The notes: generated from the letters alone by a model not told the origin. A DNA stretch of 64,000 bases from Rhineura floridana (GCF_030035675.1 NC_084492.1:28871761-28935760), one strand, 5' to 3'. Numbered from the stretch's first letter, positions 40,101-49,578 are shown. Numbers and translations are program-made.

Positions 40101-42625
40101 GCGAGCGAGTGCTGTGCCCTGCCTGGTGAAGGCGAGCAGGCAGGGAAGGAGGAGCCGGCTGGTGAGTAGATTACCAAGCGCGGGGGCACCCCGCAGCGCG
40201 GTGCCTAGGGCAACTGCCCCGCTTCCCAATGCCTAGGGGCGGCTCTGTGACCAGGAATGATGGGAGTTGTAGTTCAGCAACATCTGGAGGGCCAAAGGTT
40301 CCCCTCTTGAGTGGCCCTATTACCAGTCATGAAGTCCTTACATTTATTATTTAGAAATTGAAGAGCAAGCAGGGTGAATATGATGCTAACTCTGGTCTGT
40401 AAGTTAAATCTGAATGGCTAGTCCCCAATTTTAGCATGCATAAATAAACTTCTATAAATTCTATAGGCTCATATACAAGGGGACTGGGAATCTAGGAAAG
40501 TAGTTCCCATATTTACAAAAAAGAGAGATTAATTCTACTAATTACTGGCTGATTCGCCTTACAAAACATTGTGGATAAGTTGTGCCCAGTTTCTACTCAT
40601 TAAACTAGACCAGCCTTTGCCAACTGGGTGCTCTCCAGATGTTTTGGACTACAACTCCCATCAGCTCCAGTAAGCCTGGCCATGCTGACTTTATAGAAGG
40701 ACCTAGATGACTGAGAAGTAATCCCGATACAGCAGGAGTTGCTGTAAAGTAAAAGTGATTTCTTTCTTCCCTAGACTGGAAAGCTAATATTGAAACCCCG
40801 GCTTCATGTCCAGTAACCTACCATCTTCCTTCAGCTCTACCTGCTGTTGTGGAAACATAAGAAAAGACCTTTCTTCAAGATAGTGAGGTCAAATAGGACT
40901 GTGGTGTCGAGCTGTGTACAAAGTGTCTTAACGGTTGATGGCAGAAGCATGAAAACATCTGGTTTATTTATTCAGAATCTCCATGTGTTTTCTTGTATGT
41001 TCTGTGCTTTGTTTCTTCCCTTACAGCAGGGATACAGAAGCAGTAGCCTTCCAGATGTTGTTGGACTCCGACTCCCATCAGCCCCAGCAAACATGGCCAA
41101 TGGTAAGGGATTATGGGAGTTGTAATACTACAACATTTGGAGGGACACAGGTTCCCCAACTCTGCCTTGCAGTATTACTCCTTTGGGGTTTCATCACAGA
41201 CAAAATGGATCCTCTATGCAGAAAATGAGAGTCACTTAATTTTATAATGTGCAAATCACTGTAAATAGAAAATGGAGCCAGTATTTGAAAATATATTTAA
41301 ATATGCCATTCACATAGCTTTTTACCAGTACATTCATTCATCATGGCTATTTCCCTCCCCACCCAGAATCTACTTAAAAAAAAAATCCTTATCGCAGATC
41401 TTTTTGTGCATGTTAATTTTATTTTTGTTACATAAGATACTGTATTTCAGTCCCTTGCATTATCTGTAGCTTGACTATTTCCAGGAAATTCTGTTAGGTT
41501 TTTAATATTTTAAAACCTCTGTATGTTTATGGCATACAGTAATGATGTATTGTATCTGAAATTTACACTGTGATAGTTCTGCCATGAAACTAGTATTGCT
41601 TAACTTCAGATTACTTGGTTTAAAAAAGTGCCACAAATGTAACAAAATTTAAGGTGAATTCTGCCTATCCTTTGGGACCCAGTACATAAATCATGCTGCC
41701 TGCTAACCTAACCATGATTAGGGAATTGGGAGTATCCTATAGGCCTATATATGCTTTCCTCTCTTGCATGAAACTTCCTGTTTTGGAGTTACCAGCAGTT
41801 ATTGTTTCCTTTCCACCAGCATTTTTACTAGGCATACTTGGTGCCAAACCAGTTTGCAAACCTGCTTCTAACCATGGCTGTGTGGTTTGACATTAACTAT
41901 GGCTGAAAAAAATGTCAGCATAATGTATGAATGTATAAACTGCAGTATTTATATTGCAAGAGGTGGGAAGACATCCTGAGGAAGAGGAGGAGTGTGCAAG
42001 ACTGTGGCACGCTATCCATGATTATGTGAGCAGGCAGCATTGTGTTTAATATAAGTAAATTTATTTCCCTCCCTGCCACCCCCCCCCCCATGGAAACATG
42101 GTAATCGGATTTGCCAAATGTATGGTAGCCACTGGGTCAGATTCTCTATCCTTCAGTGAACATGGAACTCAGGTGCGGGAAGGCGACTGAAAGAAATCAC
42201 TATGTAAAAAGGCAAAATCAGCAATCTGAATCTACCTTTATTATATAAAAGTGTTAAAATTTAAAAAGGCTGTTACGCATAGTATGACTTCATATATTGA
42301 CAAAGAGCAATTTAATTTAAAAATTTAAATCCTCCTTGTGCCTTTTTTTTACAAAACCTGTATCCAGCTATTTTAAAAAGAATATAAAACTTTAAGAGCA
42401 CAAAGCAACTGACGGTGTAGGAAATGTCACACTACAAACAAGATCTTGAATGTATGGGAAACCAAAACTACATTGGTGTCAATGTTTAATTTTCATTTGA
42501 TTGCTGCAATAATATCCTGTGCTCTTGAAGTCTTCTACATATCTCTTGCTCCACCTCTGTTTTTAAAGTGCTGTAAATTTTTGTAGGAAATGTGTATAAA
42601 AATAAACATTTTATTTATAATATGT
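30978..42625 (+). CDS. CNEP1R1: CNEP1R1, nuclear envelope phosphatase regulatory subunit 1 (complete)
   Basis: Six coding exons (30978-31002, 32806-32877, 36435-36508, 37685-37794, 39530-39584, 40775-40816) join in phase to 126 codons including the stop, the same length as the human protein (125 aa). The product starts MNSLEQAED and ends LKPRLHVQ. It has two hydrophobic membrane segments (around [15 protein letters not shown] and [12 protein letters not shown]). The protein binds and activates CTDNEP1 in the nuclear envelope and ER membrane. The complex dephosphorylates lipins and so controls phosphatidate use and membrane growth. Everything readable is intact. HEATR3 follows 7 kb downstream on the same strand, as in mammals. 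The gene bounds given run from the ATG to just past the poly(A) signal; the 5' UTR is not mapped. Confidence 0.96.
31330..31425. mobile_element. Palindromic MITE (family 4), one arm
   Basis: AACAAGAGTCTTGTGGCACT, TTCAAAACTAACAAATATTG, GTAAGCTCTCGTGAAGCGGG. CNEP1R1 intron 1. Confidence 0.6.
31736..32000 (-). mobile_element. L2-like LINE 3' tail
   Basis: Starts TATTTATTTATTATTTGATT then GTATCCTGCCCTTCCAGCAG, followed by AAAC/AAAT-rich low-complexity sequence, as in other reverse L2 tails here. CNEP1R1 intron 1. Confidence 0.55.
32680..32772. mobile_element. Palindromic MITE (family 2)
   Basis: ACAACCCTATAATTATGTAC, GAAGTAGGTCCCATTTTGTT, GTGTGTATAGGATTGCAGCC; 34 bases before CNEP1R1 exon 2. 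Confidence 0.62.
32806..32877 (+). CDS. CNEP1R1: CNEP1R1 coding exon 2
   Basis: Acceptor TGTCTTTCAG, donor GAGAA/GTAAGT. It encodes [20 protein letters not shown] and GRWR, the cytosolic N-terminal helix, nearly as in human (human has H where this has A). Confidence 0.95.
32936..33070 (-). mobile_element. BovB LINE 3' end fragment
   Basis: Reverse complement of the BovB end, including GGTCGCCATAAGTTGTAGTC and the short CAA tail, in CNEP1R1 intron 2. Confidence 0.8.
34026..34703 (+). CDS. L1-type ORF1 protein of the HAL1-like element
   Basis: An uninterrupted 225-codon frame; the second Met (34053, [10 protein letters not shown]) may be the real start. It has a heptad-like coiled coil (about residues 10-48, [20 protein letters not shown]). 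Four tandem [13 protein letters not shown]-like units follow, then a region like the L1 RNA-binding domain ([50 protein letters not shown]). L1 ORF1 proteins trimerise and bind the element RNA. The assignment rests on remembered squamate L1 ORF1 motifs. The intact frame suggests recent insertion. Confidence 0.65.
   Translation: MVFLYFSFKMAIKKVAENLEITMFQKIMDEIEIMKIELSKMKQEIKDIRVPVREVTLEGVPVREETPEIGTGVPVREATLETGIGVPVREEIPEIGTNVEQEQDLESMDFRNKIYCLELNVISEEMNEDSRDKVINGMDNLLDWNDVMEPNIEKIYGIICSHVTMEKLLRDDPVYFEKKNRDMILQQYFSNLFRMDGKKIFGIEVIPIRLLLYDYGFDSKIIMEY
34172..34318 (+). repeat. In-frame minisatellite inside ORF1
   Basis: Four units beginning GTCCCTGTGAGAGAGG at 34172, 34202, 34241 and 34280 (spacing 30, 39 and 39 bases, all multiples of three). 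Each encodes a VPVRE(E/A)TxE(I/T)G-type segment after the coiled coil. Confidence 0.9.
35625..36058 (+). mobile_element. L2 LINE 3' fragment
   Basis: It encodes [20 protein letters not shown] and [14 protein letters not shown], and ends with GGCTATGGGGTGGTATACAA and an AATAAATA run. CNEP1R1 intron 2. Confidence 0.85.
36435..36508 (+). CDS. CNEP1R1: CNEP1R1 coding exon 3
   Basis: Acceptor TTTTCCTTCAG, donor CAGAAG/GTGGGT, 74 nt. It encodes membrane segment 1 and [11 protein letters not shown]. Human RMLLIVVS is RIILIVVS here, a conservative change inside the membrane segment. Confidence 0.95.
36924..37026 (-). mobile_element. CR1 LINE 3' end
   Basis: The reverse-complement end, with CCCATTTAGTCCAACATCCT, TTTCACAGTGGCCAACCAGA and GCCTATGGGAA. 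It is followed by a palindromic MITE, in CNEP1R1 intron 3. Confidence 0.78.
37070..37202. mobile_element. Palindromic hAT MITE (family 1)
   Basis: CAGGGGTAGCCAATGTGGTG ... GATGGGAGTTGTAGTCCAAC ... CAAGTTGTCTCCCCCTCTG. CNEP1R1 intron 3. Confidence 0.78.
37685..37794 (+). CDS. CNEP1R1: CNEP1R1 coding exon 4
   Basis: Acceptor TTTCTCCTAG, donor TCAAT/GTATCC, 110 nt. It encodes [16 protein letters not shown] and membrane segment 2, then HKRVVAPS. The sequence is almost identical to human. Confidence 0.95.
38398..38720 (-). mobile_element. L2-like LINE 3' fragment
   Basis: TTTCCTGCCCTTCATCCGGA and AGGAGCCCAGGGCAGCAAAT, then CCACCACTGAAAAGGCC; a reverse-oriented L2 end in CNEP1R1 intron 4. Confidence 0.6.
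39530..39584 (+). CDS. CNEP1R1: CNEP1R1 coding exon 5
   Basis: Acceptor TTCTGTTCAG, donor GATGAT/GTAAGT, 55 nt. It encodes [18 protein letters not shown], identical to the human peptide as I remember it. Confidence 0.95.
39765..40306. mobile_element. Palindromic hAT MITE (family 1) split by another hAT
   Basis: The left half (GGGGAACCTTTGGCCTTCTG ... AGCCAATGATCAGG) ends at 39844. The right half (ACCAGGAATGATGGGAGTTG ... GGCCAAAGGTTCCCC) resumes at 40248. A 403-bp GC-rich element lies between. CNEP1R1 intron 5. Confidence 0.82.
39845..40247. mobile_element. GC-rich hAT MITE nested in family-1 MITE
   Basis: Starts CAGGCCCTCCGTTAG and ends CTAGGGGCGGCTCTG (complement CAGAGCCGCCCCTAG). The flanking 8-mers are TGATCAGG and TGACCAGG. 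High GC and CpG content makes long open frames by chance here; none resembles a transposase. It is younger than the MITE it interrupts. Confidence 0.72.
40607..40690. mobile_element. Palindromic hAT MITE (family 1), half copy
   Basis: Only the left arm: CAGCCTTTGCCAACTGGGTG, CTCTCCAGATGTTTTGGACT, ACAACTCCCATCAGCTCCAG. It ends about 85 bases before the last CNEP1R1 exon. Confidence 0.7.
40775..40816 (+). CDS. CNEP1R1: CNEP1R1 last coding exon
   Basis: Acceptor TCTTCCCTAG; it encodes [13 protein letters not shown] and stop TAA at 40814-40816 (human ends LKPRPHVQ). The 3' UTR continues in the same exon. Confidence 0.95.
   Translation, partial: TGKLILKPRLHVQ
40817..42625 (+). other. CNEP1R1: CNEP1R1 3' UTR with poly(A) signal
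   Basis: AT-rich non-coding sequence after the stop, ending near an AATAAA at 42601-42606 followed by a T-rich stretch. A palindromic hAT MITE (41027-41164) sits inside it and would put a hairpin into the mRNA. The 3' end is inferred from the signal only; an earlier site could also be used. Confidence 0.55.
41027..41164. mobile_element. Palindromic hAT MITE (family 1) in the CNEP1R1 3' UTR
   Basis: CAGGGATACAGAAGCAGTAG, CCTTCCAGATGTTGTTGGAC ... GGGAGTTGTAATACTACAAC ... GGTTCCCCAACTCTG. Would form a hairpin in the mRNA. Confidence 0.75.
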
Positions 42626-43112
42626 TTGCTGGCATTTGTGCTTAAAATTGCAAGTACATAAATGTTGCATGTGAATTCTCAGACTTCGGCATTTATAAAG
42701 CTTTTCGATGTCAACTTTTGAAAATTCTGTTTAAAAACAAAAGCTTGCTTCAAATATACAGATATTCGCATCTACAGAACAGGGAGGCAAAATCTTGCAG
42801 CACTTTAATTCCTGCAAAATTTCATTCAAGCTCCAGAATCATCGTGAGAATCTCGGGCAGTCTGGGGCAACTTGGGGATAGCCCTCTTAATTAGACAGAA
42901 CTTTTAACTAAATAGTCGTATGGATTTTCTCACTGACAGCATTCAATCATATCTTGGCTCAATAAAAACAAGCCTTTTGGCTGTAAATTCTGGCTGCATG
43001 AGTAAGTGAATGAACAAATCAGAAAGGCTTCTATTAACCATAGTTTCATTGTTCAGACAAAATGGAAAACTATGGCTAACAGTTTCAGAACAAGCCAAGA
43101 TATTAATCCATA
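42626..43112. other. Intergenic, nothing recognised
   Basis: Unique-looking AT-rich DNA between the CNEP1R1 poly(A) signal and the hairpin hAT. Confidence 0.4.
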
Positions 43113-43120
43113 GTTTGAAG

Positions 43121-43557
43121 CAGGGCTGTGGAGTCGGTACACCAAACCTTTGACTCCAACTCTTCTATTTTTCTACTGTCCAACTCCGACTTCTTCATAA
43201 ATGGCAAATGTATATTAACTAGTAATAACACATTTACTGTAGTAAAATGGTAGCACAAGGTATTTCATCACTACCACGTGAATCCAGAGCTTGGAAAAGT
43301 TACTTTTTTGAACTACAACTCCCATGAGCCCAATCCCTGGGGCTGATGGGAGTTGTAGTTTAAAAAAGTACTTTTCTAAGCTCTGGATTCACGTGGTGGT
43401 GATGAAATGCCTTGTGCTACCATTTTACTACAGTTAATTTGTTATTACTAGTTAATATACATTTGCCATTTATGAAGGAGTCGGAATCGGAGTCGGTACA
43501 TTTCTACCGACTCCAACTCCACCCAAAATTGCTCCTGACTCCGACTCCACAGCCCTC
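43121..43557. mobile_element. Long-hairpin hAT MITE
   Basis: Ends CAGGGCTGTGGAGTCGG and its complement; an exact 8-bp duplication GTTTGAAG at 43113-43120 and 43558-43565. Arms of more than 100 bases (about 43189-43290 against 43378-43478) are nearly perfect complements around a central ACTACAACTCCCAT / ATGGGAGTTGTAGT inner palindrome. No coding capacity. It lies 0.5 kb past the CNEP1R1 poly(A) signal. Confidence 0.85.
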
Positions 43558-43979
43558 GTTTGAAGTTGTCTTAATATCCTGTTTTGTTCTGAAGCCATTA
43601 ACTAGCTTTCCAGTTCAGATGAAGTGGTAAGCTATAAATTAACGGAAGACTTTCGGGTTAGTTTGTCATCTTGCATGAAGGGGCTGCATGCATGGCAAGC
43701 AAGATTTGGTCATATCAAAGCTTTGTTTTTATTTTATTTAAGAAAATTTATATACTGCTTGATAGTGAAAAACCACTTAAGTGGTTTATAAAAAAACATT
43801 AAAAATTAGTATCTTAAGCCAAGATACGATTGTCCATATGGTATTAAAAGACAAATAAGTAATTAATGTAAATAAAATATAGATAAATTAGGAGTTATGG
43901 GGTGCTTTCATACTGAAGCAACTGCCGCCCTGGGTTCCTACTAGGAGAAAGGGTGGGATATAAATCTAATAAATAAACT

Positions 43980-44820
43980 TAAGGAGCGCTTGATGCTTCA
44001 TATATTCTAAAAACCTTTTAAAATCAAACTTATGGCCCAGGTGAGGATACTGTTAAGACCTGTGCATGTTGCATAAATCACATTTTTCCAGATCACAATA
44101 GGTCCTCTTCCTATTCAGTTTTTAAATGTATTGCAGCGTTCTGCATTTGGGTTTGTGTTGCCATGATCTTGATTTTAAAGATCTCTGCAGTCTGGCTTTC
44201 CTAACTTGTAAAAACATTAAAGCCAGAGAAATCTAAACCATTACTGCTTTCCACAACCCTCTCATTTTGTTTTCCATCACTTAGAACAGTCAGTATGAAT
44301 CTAAAGGATCCCCATGGTGTATTTACACAGCAGCTTCTGAAAGCTTGGCAGGAAAAATGTAACATGATTCATTAAGTATGAGATTCATAGCTTTACAGTG
44401 TTTTTTTCTTGTTTGAACTTAACACCTGTTCTGGTGATAATCATCTTCATCAGAATCGGGCCCATGAGCTAGTCCGGGCATGTCTAACTTTATGTAACTT
44501 GCAAGCGAACACCCCGTTCCCATTTCCAATAACTGAGGCAACCACAGTCTTCTCTAGCCTTCACTGCAGTCGTATATTTTGAGCTGAGACAACTAATGGA
44601 AGAGGAGCGATTCCACAGTGGGAACTCTGTGGGGAAAAGATACTCAATCAAGAGAAACTTGAGAGCTTGGGAGATCAGCCCTTCTACATAATGAAACAAT
44701 TTCCTGAAAATTCCAACTGGTGTTCTAAGGCTGACCGATCACCTCCAATCTGGTACAAAAGACTTCTTGTTTACTATGGGGAGTAGCTTGTATTTAATGT
44801 TTGTTTACCATATTGCATAA
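43980..44820. other. Intergenic, nothing recognised
   Basis: Only short L2/MIR-like tail fragments just before it (about 43720-43978). No gene evidence. Confidence 0.4.
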
Positions 44821-44828
44821 ATAGATAT

Positions 44829-44915
44829 GAAGGCTACAATCCTAGGGTCACCTTCCTGGGAGTAAGTCCCAACGAACTTGCTTCTGAGTAAAATGTGCAT
44901 AGGACTGTGCCGTAA
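44829..44915. mobile_element. Palindromic MITE (family 2)
   Basis: AAGGCTACAATCCTAGGGTC, GGGAGTAAGTCCCAACGAAC, TGCTTCTGAGTAAAATGTGC, ATAGGACTGTG. Confidence 0.62.
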
Positions 44916-45126
44916 GAGATGCTTGAGAAAGACATGTGGTTGCATGGGCTTCTAAATCTTTCACAGCATGAACAGAAACTAAGCTAGGAAAATATGCCCA
45001 TTCTATTATGCGATTGTAGTAAAAGGTGAAATGGACAAATTTTGAATGATAATACAATATTCATAGGGTTGTCTCCATCTAAGGTGGATAACAGAAGTTT
45101 ATGTAATTTCATACTAGATATCCAAT

Positions 45127-45465
45127 GAAGCTGAATATTGGAGGAATCAGGATGGAGAATAGAAAGGACCTCTTCACACAGAGCATAGTTAAAAACAATG
45201 CAATTTGCTCCTACCGGAGACAGTGATGTCCACCAACATAGTTGGCTATAAAAGCGAATTAGCCTTATCCTCCATGAATTTGTCTATAAATGGCTACTAG
45301 CCATGTTGGCTATGCTCGGCCTCCGCAGTCAGTTGCTGGAAATCACAGGGCAGAAGAGTTATCTTGTGCTAAAGTCCTGCTTGTATGTTTCCCATAGGCA
45401 TCTGTGAAGCTGAACTTGACGGGCAACTAGCCTGATCCAGCAGGCTCTGCTTATGTTCTTAGTTA
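45127..45465 (+). mobile_element. CR1 LINE 3' fragment
   Basis: A diverged copy of the CR1 end, from AAGCTGAATATTGGAGG through GGCTACTAGCCATGTTGGC to CCTGATCCAGCAGGCTCTGC. Intergenic between CNEP1R1 and HEATR3. Confidence 0.8.
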
Positions 45466-45745
45466 CACCTTTTTAAGGTGAGCAGGGAATTTCCAAACTA
45501 GTGCTTGCTTCAAGATGCTATGCTGAGGTGGCATGTTTGCAGAGAATTACCTGGTAGGAGGGGCTGTTTTCATACCTTTGCCACCCACGGACTCTCTCCT
45601 ACAACCCCTTCCTCTGGGCAGTTTTCATCTTATTTTTCTGCAGCCAAGCTCTGAGACCTAAAATAGGCCCTGTAGGAGAGGTTGAGAGGAGGGTTACATG
45701 GCAGCCCCAACATGAGTAATTTCCCCCCTAGAACTCATCCAAACC

Positions 45746-45796
45746 TGCTGGACTAGATGGGCCATTGGCCTGATCCAGCAGGCTCTTAAGTTCTAA
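45746..45796 (+). mobile_element. CR1 LINE terminal fragment
   Basis: Only the last 50 bases: CTGGACTAGATGGGCCATTG and CCTGATCCAGCAGGCTCTTA. Confidence 0.7.
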
Positions 45797-46133
45797 TCAG
45801 AGTGGACCCATTAAAATTAATGGACCTTAGTTATATCCCTTAATTTCAGTGGTTACTGTGAGTATACAACCAATACGCAACTTGAGTATTTCAGAAAAAT
45901 AACTTTAAGAAGAGTTTTATGACTTTAAAAAAAAAGTACTTCAAGGGTTTCAGAACTTTGGGTTGACTGATAGTTAAAACTGGACTTGTCTTGGCATGAT
46001 TAAAATTGAATTAGGCGGATAAAACTATTTTATATCTCAGTTAAATAGTTATTGAGTTAGCTAAAGAGTAACTTTATTCTTGTGGTTAGAAACAGCTCAG
46101 TTCACTAGAGTCTAAGGTACACACTATATACTT

Positions 46134-46290
46134 AAAGCACATTACTTCCCCCAAAGAATCCTGGGTACTGTAGTTTACCTCGCACAGAGCTACAATTCTC
46201 AGCACTTTTAAACTTACAGTTCCCAGGATCTTTTGAGGGAAGCTATAGCTGTTAGTGGTATAAAAGGGCTTTAAATGTATGGTGTGGATG
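46134..46290. mobile_element. Palindromic MITE (family 3)
   Basis: CCCCCAAAGAATCCTGGGTA, CTGTAGTTTACCTCGCACAG ... CAGTTCCCAGGATCTTTTGA; related to the larger copy at 56.0 kb. Confidence 0.65.
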
Positions 46291-46609
46291 CGATCTATGC
46301 TCAGTTTAGGAATTTGAGTTAGGAGGATGGAGCCTTAGTTCTGAAATTTTGATAAGGGAGAGCAAGCTGAATGTTGGTCCTAAGATTTCCTGCTTTCCAA
46401 AAATAAATAAAATAGCAGGGAAGGCCATTTCCCCTTCTCCCTACTAAAATGTCTGCTTGGGAAATAGAAGAGAAGTGCTTTCTACTTTGAAAGACTAGAA
46501 CCTATTCCTGATACATGGGAAATCTAACTATTGCAACCCCTGACCATTCCGTAGAGTACTTTCCCTTGTTGCTGAGTATCATAATTATTCTAAAAAGTGC
46601 CTACAATTT

Positions 46610-46850
46610 TCTAGAAGGGTAGCCATGTGGCACCTTAAAGGCTAACACATTTCTTATGGCATAAGCTTTCATACACTAAAGTCCACTTCATCAGTGCATG
46701 TGATGTAGTAGATTTTGGCTCATGAAAGCTTATGCCATAACACTAATACTAAATAAACGTATATCCTGCTTAATGCCAGAATGGGCTGTAATAATAAAAA
46801 TGTGAATAAAAGTGTTAGTCTTTAAGATGCCACAAGACTTTGTTAACGTT
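46610..46850. mobile_element. Palindromic MITE (family 4)
   Basis: GTGGCACCTTAAAGGCTAAC, TATGGCATAAGCTTTCATAC, CCACTTCATCAGTGCATGTG, then the inverted arm CATGAAAGCTTATGCCATAA and TTAGTCTTTAAGATGCCACA. Confidence 0.72.
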
Positions 46851-47507
46851 TTCTAAGCACTGTGCAGCGAATTCAAGACAACAATTTCTGCCAGCAGGCT
46901 CTCAGTGTAATAGGTGTGACAAAAAGTTTTAAAATATTTGTAAAAATTTGTGTGCTGTGTTTGCTGTTTTATTGTTAGCTGCTCTGGGCTTCTTTTGAGA
47001 GGTGGGTTAAAATCGTAATAAATAAATGGAAACTGAACGTGGAGGGAAGAGGAAAGCAAGCATATGTCGACCCCAGTTCTTGAAATTACACAATCTCAGC
47101 ATTAGCTGATCTGGACAGGTATGCCTCCCTGCCTTTAAGAACACATTCTAAACAGAGGCCAGAGTGTGCTGCTCCTTACTTCTGAAGTCCCAGGGAGAAT
47201 GGGGGAAGTAAAAACCTTTTTAGCTGCTCCTTCTCTGACAGATGGAGGGGGCCATGCTAGTCTTTCTCTTACCCAGATAGTCTTCCTGGGATATGGGCTG
47301 TGGCCTCTGAGAACCCTCTGCTGATGGCAGAGGACAAGACAGTGCTTCCTTTCACCCTTGCAGCCTAGAGCAACAATCAACTAAAGCAAAGAAAACAAAG
47401 CTAGCCCACAGATATTTAGTAAATGTGTGGAGGGCTTCTAGACAAGCAGGTCCATCTACAGTGCTTTCTTCTCCCTTTTTTAATAATTTATTTATTTTAT
47501 TTTTAGG

Positions 47508-47752
47508 GATGCAGTGTGGTGTAGTGGTTAGAGTGCTGGATTAGGATCTTGGAGACTAGGGTTCCAATCTCCACTCAGCCATGAAGCTCACTGGGAAATC
47601 CTGGGCCAGTCACTGCCTCTCAGCCTAGCCAACCTCACAGGGTTGTTGTGGAGATTAAAGGAGGAGGTGGAGAACCATGTATGCCACACTGCACTCCTTG
47701 GAGAAAAGGTGAGATATAAATGCAATAAATCAAATAAATAAATAAAAAAGAA
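47508..47752 (+). mobile_element. MIR-type CORE-SINE
   Basis: tRNA-like head (GTGTAGTGGTTAGAGTGCTG; GGTTCCAATCTCC), core (CAGTCACTGCCTCTCAGCCT, CTCACAGGGTTGTTGTGGAG) and an L2-like tail with AATAAATA repeats. A MIR relative that stayed active in squamates. Confidence 0.75.
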
Positions 47753-48430
47753 GGCTGCAGTTTTATGGTTGCCTACCTGGGCATCCATCCCATTTAAAAT
47801 AATGGGAATTACTTTTGAGTAAATATATACAGGAGAGGGCACTTAGAGTTACACAAATATTTGCACAGACGGTGGTGCAAGTTTACCAGTTGCCATGCTG
47901 ATTAATGCTATAATATGTACACTTACCTGACAGTAAAGCCAAGTGAATTCAGCTGGGTTAGTGTTGAGAGTTGCTAAGGCTTGGGTTGCAGTCCTCTATG
48001 CATGCTTATCTGGGAGTAAGGCTGCCAGTTTTCTCTTAGCGACAATTTAATCTGCACTGAATTTACTAGCACTTTCCTCCGAGTGAACATGCTGTGCACC
48101 CTCAGCTGGGAGTTGAACTCATTTACTTCTGAGCAAATGTGCATGGGATTATACTGTCTGGCTACAGGAGTATCCATGCCTACATGGGAGTAAATCCCAT
48201 TGAGCTCAGACTTACTTCCAATGAATACGGACGGAGTTGGCAATGCAAAGCTGCAATCCTTTCCAACCTTACCTGGTGGTAACCCTTAATCCAAGCTGAT
48301 GGGTCTTGCTTCTGAGTAAACATATACAGAATTGTGCTGTGTGTGGCTGCACGTCTGAGCATACTTACTGAACTCCAATAGAGCGTATTAGCGAGTAAAC
48401 ACAACTCAAAAACGCTCCCTAGGTCAGGGT
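47750..48430. repeat. Cluster of family-2 MITE copies
   Basis: At least three diverged copies in a row: GGCTGCAGTTTTATGGTTGC (47752), GGTTGCAGTCCTCTATGCAT (47984) and AAAGCTGCAATCCTTTCCAA (48247), with TGGGAGTAAATCCCATTGAG and ACTTCTGAGCAAATGTGCAT between. Intergenic, upstream of HEATR3. Confidence 0.55.
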
Positions 48431-48526
48431 TTATTCTAAGCTTGTTTTTTTCCTGATTCACAAGCAGCCAGCATACTGTCCACCCCCAAACTATTCATGT
48501 AATTAGTCCCATAATATACCATTAAA

Positions 48527-48668
48527 AGGTAAAGGTGTCCCCGCACTTATAGTGCGAGTCGTTTCCGACTCTTAGGGTGACGTCTTGCGACGTTTACTAG
48601 GCAGACCGTATATATGGGGAGGGATTGCCAGTTCCTTCCCCAGCCTTTCTTTACCCCCCAGCATATAC
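48527..48668 (-). mobile_element. tRNA-derived SINE tail, inverted relative to the next copy
   Basis: The reverse complement of the last 140 bases of the SINE at 48846-49152 (GGTGTCCCCGCACTTATAGT, CTTCCCCAGCCTTTCTTTAC). The two form an inverted pair about 340 bases apart. Confidence 0.75.
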
Positions 48669-48845
48669 CATTAGGAGGGCTTTTTTGTATGGGTCAGTAC
48701 TCACCAGTACATAGCACCAGCACCTCTGTTATTTATTTTGCTGCCCATTTTGTCCTGGCACCCACAGTACTTTGATCAAGATACGAGTACCGGCACCTCG
48801 GATTTTTTTTTTTTTACCAAAAAAAGCACTGACTAGTAGTACAAC

Positions 48846-49152
48846 AGATCCTCCGTGGCGCAGAGTGGTAAGCGGCGGTAACACAGCCGAAGCTCTGCTC
48901 ACGGCCAGAGTTCAATTCCAACGGAAGGAGGAAGTCGAATCTCCGTAAAAGGGGTCGAGGTCCACTCAGCCTTCCATCCATCCGTGGTCGGTAAAATGAG
49001 TACCCGGCATATGCTGGGGGGTAAAGAAAGGCCGGGGAAGGAACTGGCAGTCCCACCCCATATATATGGTCTGCCTAGTAAATGTTCCAAGATGTCACCC
49101 TAAGAGTTGAAAACGACTCGCACTACAAGTGCGGGGACACCTTTACCTTTAG
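48846..49152 (+). mobile_element. tRNA-derived squamate SINE (Squam1-like)
   Basis: Head TCCGTGGCGCAGAGTGGTAA, B box GAGTTCAATTCC, body GGTCGGTAAAATGAGTACCC and AGGCCGGGGAAGGAACTGGC, tail ACTCGCACTACAAGTGCGGG. The name is from memory; the tRNA-SINE structure is clear. Confidence 0.75.
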
Positions 49153-49578
49153 TAGTACAAGGCTGGAAGGATTTGAAAGGAACCAGTATTTATCCTCTAT
49201 TTCTTTTTATCTTTTCTCACCTTTTTAGAAACTACCTACCTCCTGATGGTATCCCATATGCTCAACTGCACAAAAACGTATTTCAGACTGGACATTTTTT
49301 TTTGGACACTACACAAAATGTGTCTAGCTGCACATTAGAAAACACCTTGCCCTGGACAATCCCCGTTGCAATACGCCTTTCTCCTCCTCCGAGCCGGTTC
49401 TTGCGCCAGCCCAGCCGCCAGTGCAAAAGCATCCGGGGCGGGCGTTTCCCAGGGCGGCAGGGGCGCGTGCGCCGGAGCCCGCACACGTGGGGGAGGCCGG
49501 CCAGCCTGCTTGCCAGCGAGCCCGCCGTGATTACTCTCCGTCCTTCCTTGCTGTGGAAGCGTCCGGAGTGCCAAGACT

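Noticed and set aside
39589-40236. 215-codon plus-strand open frame
   Set aside because: It starts at the edge of CNEP1R1 exon 5, runs through an intron, a MITE and a CpG-rich hAT; no domain, and GC-rich DNA has few stops by chance.
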